Assembly: GCF_023887685.1 (NCBI RefSeq)
Contig: NZ_JAMWMR010000015.1
Location: 1-64,000 of the forward strand
Direction of reading: 5' to 3'
DNA: 64,000 nt
Origin: Streptomyces macrolidinus
GTDB taxonomy: Bacteria; Actinomycetota; Actinomycetes; Streptomycetales; Streptomycetaceae
Of the stretch, positions 25,547 through 33,716 are shown piece by piece (position 1 is the first letter of the stretch; each line of letters starts with the position of its first letter). The position numbers were made by a program, and so were the translations under genes. Under the pieces are notes generated by a model. It did not search any database, had not been told where the DNA came from, and saw nothing but the letters and a program-made list of their open reading frames with translations.

Positions 25547-25696
25547 TCACAACTGACGGGCCCTGCTCACCGCCTCGCGTATCGCACCCTGCGTCCGGGG
25601 CCGCTGCGTTGCCAGTAGGTCGACCGCCCGGCCCAGCCAGTCCGCGTCGGCGAACCTTTCCGCCTCGCCCTCGTCGGCGGTCTGCGGGCTCCGGCT
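25547..25696 (-). pseudogene. Possible C-terminal gene fragment, unknown family
   Basis: A frame ending in TGA at 25549-25547 reads DWLGRAVDLLATQRPRTQGA followed by IREAVSRARQL. It is helix-like, with G/C-biased third positions, and differs from surrounding noise. No start or N-terminus remains, and it overlaps the end of the neighbouring HxlR-like fragment in another frame. Coding origin is likely but the family is not recognised. Confidence 0.35.
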
Positions 25697-25698
25697 CG

Positions 25699-25887
25699 GT
25701 TCACCGGGCGGAGACCTTGTGGACGGTGGTGTCGTCGGGGTTCAGCCGGCGCCCGTCCGCGGAGAGCACTTCCAGTGGGCGCAGGCGTTGTCCCTGTCGG
25801 CGGTCGACCAACTGTGAGTGGGGTTCGTCGGGGGCGAAGAAGTTCTGTTCGCCCCACTGCCGCAGCGCCACGATGACGGGCTGCCCC
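25699..25887 (-). pseudogene. HxlR-family regulator C-terminal fragment
   Basis: 62 codons ending at TGA 25701-25699. 'VIVALRQWGEQNFFAPDEPHS' style sequence followed by 'LVDRRQGQRLRPLEVLSADG' matches the C-terminal dimerisation helix and tail of HxlR-type winged-helix regulators (ALRDWGE..GEPHS.LVHR). The HTH half is missing and upstream frames do not restore it, so this is a truncated relic. Confidence 0.55.
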
Positions 25888-26062
25888 TGGCCTTCACCCC
25901 GCGTTCGGCTGCCTCGGGCTCGTGCTGTGGGCCTTCACCCGAAACAGCACCCCGGGCCCCACCACCGAAGTCACCCCGGGCGGTGAGGACCGACACCTCA
26001 CCGGGTGAGCGATGCCGAGGCCGCTGGGCGCCCGTCACGTTTCGGTAACCTGGCCGAAACCC

Positions 26063-26166
26063 TTGACGTTCCTCCTCGCTCGTTCTTAACCTCACTGAAC
26101 CGCGTAATCAGCAGTTCCAGCAGTTCCAGCAGTTCACGTGCTGCGGCGCTTTCCGCAGTGTTTTGG
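26063..26166 (+). promoter_or_regulatory. Promoter and leader with repeats and intrinsic-terminator-like hairpin
   Basis: TTGACG at 26063-26068 with TTAACC at 26086-26091 (17-bp spacing) is a plausible promoter. The leader then holds three 9-bp repeats AGCAGTTCC (26110-26136), followed 4 bp later by CTGCGG-CGCTTT-CCGCAG (26141-26158) and TGTTTTGG. A GC stem followed by a T-run resembles an intrinsic terminator, rare for Streptomyces. It precedes the operon that encodes a GlpP-type antiterminator. Confidence 0.5.
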
Positions 26167-26260
26167 CAGGCACAGACATAGACCACCTGTCGGTGGCTTG
26201 GTCGTGCCTGTTTTCTGTGCCCCCTATGCCGCCGTCAGGTCTTCCTCGAAGGCGGGATTC

Positions 26261-27691
26261 ATGGCACAACGTCCGAGCGTCAGAGGCGTCGCAGACGTCG
26301 TTGCGCTCATCGATGGGCTGGGCAAGATCACCGGCCGGGCCCAGGTCCTCTGGTTCCTCGTGTTCGGCGGGCTGTTCCTCGATGCCTACTCGAACGCGGC
26401 GCTCAGCGCCGGTCTGGGGCCGATGACGTCCCAGATGGAGCTGACCAGCACCCAGGTCTCGATCCTCACGGCCACCGCTCCGGCCCTGGCGATCATCTTC
26501 AACCCCCTCGGCGGCTGGCTCGCCACCCGCATCGGCCGCGTTCCCCCGCTGCTCATCGCCAAGGTGTTCGCGATCGCGGGTGCCCTGCTCGCCGCGTTCT
26601 CCGGTGACTTCACCGTCGTCTGGCTCGGCCGGGTCCTGGTCGGTATCGCGTACGGCATCGACTTCGCGGTGGCCATGGCGCTGCTCGCCGAGTACACGCC
26701 CGCGAAGCTCGGCGGCCGGCTCAACCTGTGGCAGGCCGTCTGGTACGTCGCCACCACCAGCAACCTCGCCCTGGCCCTGGTCTTCTTCAACCTGGACGTC
26801 GGCCCCGACATCTGGCGCTGGTCGGTCGGCTCTGCCTCGGTCGTCGCCGTCGCGCTGCTGCTGGGCCAGGCGCTGCTGCTCAAGGAGAGCCCGACCTGGC
26901 TGGCCAGCAAGGGCCGGCTGGACGAGTCCGTCGCCAACCTGGACCGGATCTACGGGATCAAGGCCGTCGCCGGTACGCCCGACGCGGCGACCCGCACCGC
27001 GGCCGAGGCACCCGCGATCGGGTTCCGCCAGGCGGGGATCCTGTTCAAGGGCGAGTACCTGCCGCGTACGGTCCTCTCCTCGGTGATCTCGCTCGGACAG
27101 TCGATGCAGTACTTCGCGGTCGGCTGGTACCTCCCGCTGATCAGCCTGACGATCTTCGGCGAGAGCTTCGAGAAGGCCACCGTCGGGTCGATGGTGTTCA
27201 ACGCCTTCGGTATCGCGGGCGGGCTGCTGTCCGCGTACTTCGGCCGCCGTCTCGGGCTGCGGCTCAGCTCCGCCGCCGGTTTCGCCGGGGTCTTCGTGGC
27301 CCTGGTGGCGATGGGGCTGACCTTCGAGAAGGTGCCCACGGCCGTGGCGTTCCTGCTGCCCGTGCTGTTCATCCTGTGCCACTCGGCGGGCCCCGGCGCC
27401 AACGGCAAGTCCATCGCCGCGCTCTCCTACAGCAGCGACGTACGCGCCCTGGGCACCGGGGTCACCGGAATGGTCGGAAGCTTCGGCAGTGTCGCCGGCC
27501 TGTATGTGTTTCCGCAGATCAAGGACTCGCTCGGACTCGCCGACACCTTCCTTGTGCTGTCCGTCGTACCGCTGATCGGCCTGATCACCTGCGTACTGAT
27601 CAAGTGGGACCCGACGAAGGCCGCCTCGCCCGACGGGACGGCCGGGCAGGACCGCGACACCGCTGCCACGGTCTCCGCGACCGCGCGCTGA
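26261..27691 (+). CDS. MFS transporter (sugar/polyol porter type)
   Basis: 476 residues from ATG 26261. Twelve membrane segments; the loop 2-3 motif 'GGWLATRIGRVP' and 'RVLVGIAYGIDFAVAMALLAEYTP' fit the sugar porter/metabolite:H+ family. As first gene of a kinase-dehydrogenase operon it probably imports a polyol or sugar that the kinase then phosphorylates. No aquaglyceroporin is present, so the substrate may not be simple glycerol. Confidence 0.88.
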   Translation: MAQRPSVRGVADVVALIDGLGKITGRAQVLWFLVFGGLFLDAYSNAALSAGLGPMTSQMELTSTQVSILTATAPALAIIFNPLGGWLATRIGRVPPLLIAKVFAIAGALLAAFSGDFTVVWLGRVLVGIAYGIDFAVAMALLAEYTPAKLGGRLNLWQAVWYVATTSNLALALVFFNLDVGPDIWRWSVGSASVVAVALLLGQALLLKESPTWLASKGRLDESVANLDRIYGIKAVAGTPDAATRTAAEAPAIGFRQAGILFKGEYLPRTVLSSVISLGQSMQYFAVGWYLPLISLTIFGESFEKATVGSMVFNAFGIAGGLLSAYFGRRLGLRLSSAAGFAGVFVALVAMGLTFEKVPTAVAFLLPVLFILCHSAGPGANGKSIAALSYSSDVRALGTGVTGMVGSFGSVAGLYVFPQIKDSLGLADTFLVLSVVPLIGLITCVLIKWDPTKAASPDGTAGQDRDTAATVSATAR

Positions 27692-27790
27692 CCCCGCCCG
27701 CCGCGACCTGGCGCACACGCCCCACGCACCACTTCCCCGTCCCCGCACCACTTCCCCTCCCCCACACGACTCGCCTCGCTCGCGATGCTC

Positions 27791-27817
27791 GATCGCTCGG
27801 ATCGCTCGGATCGCTCG
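27791..27817 (+). repeat. Three perfect 9-bp repeats before the kinase gene
   Basis: GATCGCTCG three times head to tail, 15 bp before the kinase ATG, within the 141-bp gap after the MFS gene. Confidence 0.85.
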
Positions 27818-27832
27818 ATTGAAAGGGCTGCC

Positions 27833-29407
27833 ATGACGCAGACGTTCCCCGGCGCCTCCCCACGGCGCGGTGTGCTGTCCATCGACGAAGGCACCACGGG
27901 CACCCGGGCCGGGATCGTGCTCGAATCGGGCGCCGCCCACGAGGTGTTCTACCGGTCGATCAAGGTCAGCCACCCGGACGACCTCTCGGTCGAGCAGGAC
28001 CCGATGGAGATCTGGAGCGCCACCCTCGAGGTGGCGCGCCGGGCCGTCGGCCGGGCGCGTGAGGACGGCATCGAGATCACCTCGGTCGCGCTGTCGACCC
28101 AGCGGGCCACGGCGATGCTGTGGGACCGGGTCACCGGGCGCCCGCTGCTGCCCGCGGTGGTGTGGCAGGACCGGCGCAACGCACACGAACTCACCGCCTA
28201 CGAAGCGGAGTGGGACGCCGTTCTGCTGGCCCGGCAGGGCCGCCCGGTCGGCGCCCGCTCCCCCTTCCTCTGGGCCGCCCACCAGATCACCGCGCACCCG
28301 GAGGTGGCCGAGGCGCACCGGGCGGGACGCCTGCTCTTCGGCACCGTCGACACCTGGCTGATCTGGCGCCTCACCGGTGGCGCCGTGCACGCCACCACTC
28401 CGACCAACGCCGCGTCCACCGGGGGCTATCTGCTGGAGCGACACGCCTGGGACGAGGCGTGGATCGCCCACCTCGGCTTCCCCCTCGACCTGCTGCCCCA
28501 ACTCCGTTCCGACGACGCCGGTTTCGGTACGACCGACCCGGCCGCGCTCGGTATCGCCGTCCCCCTGGCGGCCTCCATGGGCGATCAGCACGCCGCGCTG
28601 ATCGCGCTCGGCGGGCTCGCGGCCGGACAGGGCATGTGCGTGTACGGGACCGGTGCGTTCGTCGACGCGGCGACCGGCACCACCCCCGCCCTGCCCCGGC
28701 CCGACATCACCGGAGTACTCGCCCATCCCGGCCGGCGGCAGGGCGACATCAGCCACTACAGCCTGGAGGCGTACGCCTCCACCGTGGGGTCCGCGCTGCG
28801 CTGGCTCTGCGACGATCTGGGGCTGTTCGCCTCGCCGAAGGAACTCGGTGAGGAAGCGGGCCGGGTCCCCCGCCGACCGGGCCGCACCCCGTGTCTCGTC
28901 CCGTCGTTCGCCGGGATCCGTACGCCGGTCTGGCACCCGAAGGCCACGGCGTCGCTCACCGGACTCACCCTCGCCACCACACGCGCCGACCTCGCACGCG
29001 CCGCGCTCGACGGGATCGCGCACTCGGTGTGCGACCTGATCGACGGGGTCGCAGGCACCATGGGCACACCGTTCACCCGGCTCCGGGTCGGCGGCGGCGT
29101 GTCCGGCAGCGACCCGCTGATGCAGATCCAGGCCGACCTGACCGGCCTGCCGCTGGAACGGGTCTCCGACTCCGCCACCGCGAGCCTGCGCGGCACCGCG
29201 TATCTGGCCGGGGTCGCCCAAGGTCTGTGGTCCTCGCTCGAGGAGGTCGTCGAGGCGCAGGAGCGGGGCCGGGTCTTCGAACCGTCGATCCCGGAGGCCG
29301 AGCGCACCGAGTCGCGGGCCGCCTGGCGCGACGTGCTGATCGCCCATCTCGACGACCCCGCGCTGCTCCCCCTGCGGGATACCCCCGAACCTCACGCCCC
29401 CCACTGA
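27833..29407 (+). CDS. FGGY-family kinase, glycerol-kinase-like
   Basis: 524 residues from ATG 27833. N-terminal phosphate loop LSIDEGTTGTRAGI (16-29), 'VVWQDRR' (about 107), 'GTVDTWLIWRLTGG' and 'LMQIQADLTGLPLER' are the marks of GlpK, but the family's usual GTTSSR is GTTGTR and the glycerol-contact Arg-Glu region reads STQRAT rather than NQRET. It therefore phosphorylates glycerol or a related polyol with ATP. The product would feed the GlpD-like dehydrogenase encoded next. Confidence 0.85.
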   Translation: MTQTFPGASPRRGVLSIDEGTTGTRAGIVLESGAAHEVFYRSIKVSHPDDLSVEQDPMEIWSATLEVARRAVGRAREDGIEITSVALSTQRATAMLWDRVTGRPLLPAVVWQDRRNAHELTAYEAEWDAVLLARQGRPVGARSPFLWAAHQITAHPEVAEAHRAGRLLFGTVDTWLIWRLTGGAVHATTPTNAASTGGYLLERHAWDEAWIAHLGFPLDLLPQLRSDDAGFGTTDPAALGIAVPLAASMGDQHAALIALGGLAAGQGMCVYGTGAFVDAATGTTPALPRPDITGVLAHPGRRQGDISHYSLEAYASTVGSALRWLCDDLGLFASPKELGEEAGRVPRRPGRTPCLVPSFAGIRTPVWHPKATASLTGLTLATTRADLARAALDGIAHSVCDLIDGVAGTMGTPFTRLRVGGGVSGSDPLMQIQADLTGLPLERVSDSATASLRGTAYLAGVAQGLWSSLEEVVEAQERGRVFEPSIPEAERTESRAAWRDVLIAHLDDPALLPLRDTPEPHAPH

Positions 29408-29478
29408 CGGCCCCGGGTCGTCGCACCGGCGGCCCGCACCGACGGGGCCGTCGAACCGAAACACCAGGAGTTGATGTT

Positions 29479-31152
29479 GTGATCACCATGCCCGCCCGGA
29501 AACCGCGGCGCAACGCCGGGGCGACCCGCCGGACGCCGCTGCTGCTCGACCGGGCCGCCATCAAGCGCCGGCTGGCCGACGACACGTACGACGTCCTCGT
29601 CATCGGTGGTGGCGTCACCGGGGCGTACGCCGTGCTCGACGCCGCCTCGCGCGGTCTGCGCGCGGCCCTGGTCGAGAAGGACGACTTCGCCTCCGGCACC
29701 TCGTCGAAGTCGTCGAAGATGGTGCACGGCGGCCTGCGCTACATCGAGCAGGGCAATGTCAATCTGGTCCGGCACTCGCTGCTGGAGCGTCACCGCTTCC
29801 GGAAGAACGCACCGCATCTGGTGCACCGACTGCCGTTCCTCTTCCCGATCCTGGAGAAGGAGGGTGTCTTCGACGCCCGCCTCGCCAAGGGCTTCGAGGG
29901 CCTGCTGTGGACGTACGACCTGGTCGGCGGGTGGCGTATCGGCAAGCTCCATCAGCGGCTCACCGTGCCCGAGGTGCTCGCTCAGGCGCCGACGCTGCGC
30001 GCGGAGAACCTCAAGGGCGGGCTGATGTACTTCGACGCCCGTACCGATGACGCCCGTCTCGTCCTCACCATCGTCCGTACCGCCGCCGCGCTCGGTGCGA
30101 CGGTCCTCAACGGGGCCAAGGCGGAAGGGCTGTTGACGCAGGCGGGCCGGGTGTCCGGTGCGCGGGTCCTGGCGGACGGCGACAGCATCGACATCCGCGC
30201 GCGGGCCGTCGTCAACGCCACCGGGGTGTGGACCGACGAACTGGACGCGAAGGCGGACGACGGCCACACGCCGCAGGTCCGGCCCGCCAAGGGCGTTCAC
30301 ATCGTGGTGCCTTGGGACAAGGTGCGCATCAACTGCACGGTCACCGTGCCGATTCCGGGCCGGGCCCGCCGGGCGACCTGCACCCGCTGGGGCAACAACG
30401 TCGTCCTGGGCACCACCGACGAGGACTACCAGGGCTCCCTGGACGACGTGCACTGCACGCGCCAGGAGATGGAGTTCCTGCTGGAGGGCGCCAACACCGC
30501 CTTCGAGGGGAAGCTCACCCCGGACGACGTGGTCGGCTCCATCGGCGGTCTGCGCCCGCTGGTCGGCGGCAAGGAGGGCGCCACCCTCGACATGCGCCGC
30601 GACCACCACATCACCATCGGCCGTACCGGCATGGTGACCGTGACGGGCGGGAAGCTCACCACGAGCCGGCACATGGGCGAGCTGGTCATCGACAAGGTGA
30701 TGACGGTGCTCGGCCGCAAGGGCAGGAGCCGCACCACCGACCTCCCGCTCCTCGGCGGCGCCGGTTACGACTCCGAGGCCGTCGCCGCGTCCGGTGGCGT
30801 CGCCGCGCACCTGGGCGAGCGCTTCGGCACCGAAGCCCGGTTCGTCGGCGATCTCATCCAGGACGACCCGTCGCTGGCGGAGCCGATCGTCGCGGGACTC
30901 CCGTACACGAAGGCGGAGGTCGTGTACGCGGCCCGCGCCGAACTGGCCCGGTCGGTCGACGACGTCCTCTCCCGCCGCACGCGTGCCCGGCTGTTCGCCC
31001 GGGACGCCTCCGCCGACGCCGCCGAGGCCGTCGGCGCGATCCTCGGCCGGGAACTGAACCTCACGGACGCGGAGGTCGAGCGCTCGGTCGCCGAGTACCT
31101 CGCGGCCGTCCGTCATGAGAAGTCCGTACTCCTCGAAGGGGCAGCAGCATGA
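29479..31152 (+). CDS. GlpD-like FAD-dependent glycerol-3-phosphate dehydrogenase
   Basis: 557 residues from GTG 29479, 8 nt after AGGAG. FAD dinucleotide motif VLVIGGGVTGAYAVLDAASRG (about 37-57), 'KDDFASGTSSKSSKMVHGGLRY' and 'YFDARTDDARLVLTIVRTA' are GlpD signatures; a C-terminal DAO_C domain follows. It oxidises glycerol-3-phosphate (or another polyol phosphate) at the membrane, passing electrons to quinone. Overlaps the next gene by ATGA. Confidence 0.88.
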   Translation: MITMPARKPRRNAGATRRTPLLLDRAAIKRRLADDTYDVLVIGGGVTGAYAVLDAASRGLRAALVEKDDFASGTSSKSSKMVHGGLRYIEQGNVNLVRHSLLERHRFRKNAPHLVHRLPFLFPILEKEGVFDARLAKGFEGLLWTYDLVGGWRIGKLHQRLTVPEVLAQAPTLRAENLKGGLMYFDARTDDARLVLTIVRTAAALGATVLNGAKAEGLLTQAGRVSGARVLADGDSIDIRARAVVNATGVWTDELDAKADDGHTPQVRPAKGVHIVVPWDKVRINCTVTVPIPGRARRATCTRWGNNVVLGTTDEDYQGSLDDVHCTRQEMEFLLEGANTAFEGKLTPDDVVGSIGGLRPLVGGKEGATLDMRRDHHITIGRTGMVTVTGGKLTTSRHMGELVIDKVMTVLGRKGRSRTTDLPLLGGAGYDSEAVAASGGVAAHLGERFGTEARFVGDLIQDDPSLAEPIVAGLPYTKAEVVYAARAELARSVDDVLSRRTRARLFARDASADAAEAVGAILGRELNLTDAEVERSVAEYLAAVRHEKSVLLEGAAA

Positions 31153-32702
31153 TCAGCCGTCAGACCATCACCCACCCGTTCAACCGGGGCAACTACACCG
31201 TCGGGGCCCCCAGCTTCGCCAAGTGGGCGCAGAAGACGCCGATCGGCGACGGCGAGGCCGCGCTCCAGGTGGACCCGGTCGAGGTCCCCGCGTCCGTGGT
31301 CGAGGCGCTGCGTGAGGCCGCGCACGCGGTACACACCTCCCGCGACGAGGTCGTCACCCGGACCCGTGACTGGTGGGCCGGTTCGATGATCGGCGAGACC
31401 GAGGGCCGTCCCGCGACCCCGAACGCCGTGATCGTCGAGGTCGCCGACGCCGACCAGGTCGCGGCCGTGCTGCGGATCTGCCATGACGCCGGTGTCCCGG
31501 TCACCCCGTCCGCGGGCCGCTCCAACGTCACCGGCGCCGCGCTGCCCGTCTTCGGCGGCGTCGTCCTGGACGTCTGCGGGCTGGACCGGATCACCGGCTT
31601 CGACGCCGAGTCGAACGTGGTGGACGTCCAGGCCGGCATGTTCGGCGACCTCTTCGAGAAGCAGCTCCAGGAGGAGTACGGCGTCACCACCGGCCACTGG
31701 CCGTCCGCGTTCGCCGTCTCCACCGTCGGCGGCTGGATCGCCTGCCGCGGCGCCGGTCAGCTCTCGACCCGGTACGGCAAGATCGAGGACATGGTCGTCG
31801 GCGTCGACGTCGTGCACGCGGACGGCACCCGCGCCACGTACGGCGACTACGCGCGCGCCGCGGTCGGCCCCGACCTGCGCCAGTTGTTCGTCGGCTCCGA
31901 GGGCACGCTCGGCGTCATCGTCTCGGCCCGCCTGCGGGTCCACCCGCTGCCGGAGTACGCGAGCGCCGTGGCGTACGGATTCACGTCGTTCGCGCAGGGC
32001 CTGGACGCCTGCCGCAGGATCATGCAGCGCGGTGCCACCCCGGCCGTCCTGCGTCTGTACGACGCCCTGGAGTCGGGCACCCACTTCGGCCACCCGGAGA
32101 CCAACCTCCTGCTCATCGCCGACGAGGGCGACCCGGCCATCGTCGACGCGTCGATCAAGGTGGCCAGGGAGGTCTGCGAGGAGTACGGCCCCGAGCTGGA
32201 CAGCCAGGCCGTCTTCGAGCGCTGGCTGGACGAGCGGATGCTGGTCGGCAAGTCCGCCGAGGGCTTCACCCCGGGGCCGGGCTTCGTCGCCGACACCCTG
32301 GAGATGGCCGCGTCCTGGACCGACCTCCCGGTGATCTACGAGGAGGTCGTCGCCGCGATCGAGGCGGTGGACGGCACGCTGGCCGCCTCGGCCCACCAGT
32401 CCCACGCGTACACCGACGGCGCCTGCGTCTACTTCTCGCTCCGCGGGGACGTGGCGCCAAAGGCGCGCCGCGACTGGTACCGCGCGGTGTGGGACGCGGC
32501 CAACGCCGTCCTCATCAAGCACGCCGCGGCGCTCAGCCACCACCACGGCTGCGGTCTGCTGCGCGGCCCCTACCTGGAGGAATCCCTCGGGGCCGCCTTC
32601 GCCACGTTCGTCGCGGTGAAGCGGTCCCTGGACCCGGCCGGCATCCTCAACCCTGGCAAGCTGGGCCTTCCCAGCCGTTTCGGTACGTCTCCGCTGAACT
32701 GA
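31149..32702 (+). CDS. Alkyl-DHAP-synthase-like FAD-binding oxidase
   Basis: 517 residues. PCMH FAD domain (FAD_binding_4, about 90-270, with 'VTPSAGRSNVTGAA' and 'STVGGWIACRGAGQLSTRYG') and FAD-oxidase C-terminal domain. The C-terminal HHHG motif ('AALSHHHGCGLLR', near 460) is the active-site loop of alkyldihydroxyacetonephosphate synthases, which exchange acyl-DHAP for alkyl-DHAP in ether lipids; related actinobacterial proteins may act on other glycerol phosphates. Encoded directly after glpD-like, translationally coupled. Confidence 0.85.
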   Translation: MISRQTITHPFNRGNYTVGAPSFAKWAQKTPIGDGEAALQVDPVEVPASVVEALREAAHAVHTSRDEVVTRTRDWWAGSMIGETEGRPATPNAVIVEVADADQVAAVLRICHDAGVPVTPSAGRSNVTGAALPVFGGVVLDVCGLDRITGFDAESNVVDVQAGMFGDLFEKQLQEEYGVTTGHWPSAFAVSTVGGWIACRGAGQLSTRYGKIEDMVVGVDVVHADGTRATYGDYARAAVGPDLRQLFVGSEGTLGVIVSARLRVHPLPEYASAVAYGFTSFAQGLDACRRIMQRGATPAVLRLYDALESGTHFGHPETNLLLIADEGDPAIVDASIKVAREVCEEYGPELDSQAVFERWLDERMLVGKSAEGFTPGPGFVADTLEMAASWTDLPVIYEEVVAAIEAVDGTLAASAHQSHAYTDGACVYFSLRGDVAPKARRDWYRAVWDAANAVLIKHAAALSHHHGCGLLRGPYLEESLGAAFATFVAVKRSLDPAGILNPGKLGLPSRFGTSPLN

Positions 32703-32744
32703 CCTCAGCAGCCACGGACCCCTCATCTCCAGGCAGGCCCCGTC

Positions 32745-33407
32745 ATGAGTCCTCTCCCGTCCCGCTCCAGTGCCGCACTCGACGCCCGGCTGGTCGCCGC
32801 GCTGGCCGAGGTCCCGGTCATCGCGTCGGTCGTCGGCACCCAGCCGCTGCGGCAGTTCCTGGGCGCACCGGCCAAGGTGTGTATCGTCGCGTCGCTCACG
32901 GTGGGGCAGTTGCCCCAGGTCGTGCCGACGCTGGCGCGGGCGGGGAAGACCGTGTTCGTGAACGTGGACAGCAGCCCCGGTCTGGCCCAGGACCGGGGCG
33001 CGCTGGAGTTCATCAAGAACATGGGCGCGCAGGGCGTGGTCAGTACCCGGCTCTCGCTGATAGAGAAGGGCCGGCCGCTCGGCCTGCTGACGATGATGAA
33101 GGTGTTCGTCACCGACCGGTCCAATCTGCGCCGTTCCACGGACGCGGTCTCCCGTGGGGCGCCGGACCTGGTCGAGATCATGCCCGCCCCGATCGTCGCC
33201 CGGATGAGCGAGCAGGCACAGCGCGCGATGTCCCCGTCGGTCGCCGCGGGCTTCGTGGAGAGCCCCGCGGACGTGGCGCTGGCGCTGGCTCTCGGGGCCG
33301 TCGCCGCCGCCACGTCCGACCCTCGCCTCTGGCATCTGCGCCGGGACCGGCTTCCGCCGGTTCCGCCCGCCGCTCTGAAGAGGCCTCCCGCACCGTCCCA
33401 GGAGTAA
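32745..33407 (+). CDS. glpP: GlpP-family glycerol-3-phosphate-responsive antiterminator
   Basis: 220 residues. The GlpP signature is clear: 'EFIKNMGAQGVVSTRLSLIE' (about 88-107), 'MKVFVTDRSNLRRS', 'APDLVEIMPAPIV' and the C-terminal 'AAATSDPRLWHL', each aligning with the Bacillus protein (ICQEIKPAGIISTR, LLDSSALEKS, PDYIEILPG, AVTTSNTKLW). In Bacillus, GlpP binds glycerol-3-phosphate and leader RNA to prevent termination ahead of glpD. Proline-rich tail unlike Bacillus. A terminator-like leader lies at the front of this operon. Confidence 0.85.
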   Translation: MSPLPSRSSAALDARLVAALAEVPVIASVVGTQPLRQFLGAPAKVCIVASLTVGQLPQVVPTLARAGKTVFVNVDSSPGLAQDRGALEFIKNMGAQGVVSTRLSLIEKGRPLGLLTMMKVFVTDRSNLRRSTDAVSRGAPDLVEIMPAPIVARMSEQAQRAMSPSVAAGFVESPADVALALALGAVAAATSDPRLWHLRRDRLPPVPPAALKRPPAPSQE

Positions 33408-33413
33408 GACCCC

Positions 33414-33716
33414 ATGTCATACGTCGTCGTCGCCCGTTACCGCACGAAGGAAGGCGCGGAGAACACCGTCCTCCCGCTGCTCGACACCATGGCCACCGCG
33501 TCCCGTCAGGAGCCGGGCAACCTCGCCTACCGCGTCCACCAGGGCACCGAGGACCCGCGGGCGATCGTGCTGTACGAGGAGTACGTCTCCGAGGCCGACT
33601 TCACCGCGCACTGCGCCACCCCGCACTTCCAGGACATCGTGCTCGGCAAGGTCGTCCCGCTGCTGGAGACCCGTGAGGTGCTGCGCTGCACCCCGCGCCC
33701 CGAGGTGCGGGCATGA
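33414..33716 (+). CDS. ABM-domain putative quinol monooxygenase
   Basis: 100 residues, a single antibiotic-biosynthesis-monooxygenase fold: 'VVVARYRTKEGAENTV', 'EPGNLAYRVHQ', 'IVLYEEYVSEADFTAHCATPHF' are the typical strands and helices. Such proteins oxidise quinols or act as small-molecule lyases without cofactor. It starts 6 bp after glpP and overlaps the alcohol dehydrogenase gene by ATGA. Confidence 0.85.
   Translation: MSYVVVARYRTKEGAENTVLPLLDTMATASRQEPGNLAYRVHQGTEDPRAIVLYEEYVSEADFTAHCATPHFQDIVLGKVVPLLETREVLRCTPRPEVRA

Larger units (their letters stand above)
25426..26060. other. Region of gene debris between phoX and the MFS operon
   Basis: About 640 bp without an intact gene. Two minus-strand C-terminal coding fragments occur (separate entries). 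Upstream of the HxlR-like fragment the sequence shows short internal repeats (GGTGAAGGCC twice) and no recognisable N-terminus. Confidence 0.55.

Noticed and set aside
26108..29464. 1118-codon minus-strand open frame
   Set aside because: It lies opposite the MFS and kinase genes, is Arg/Gly/Asp-rich without any family motif, and is the mirror frame produced by high third-position GC.
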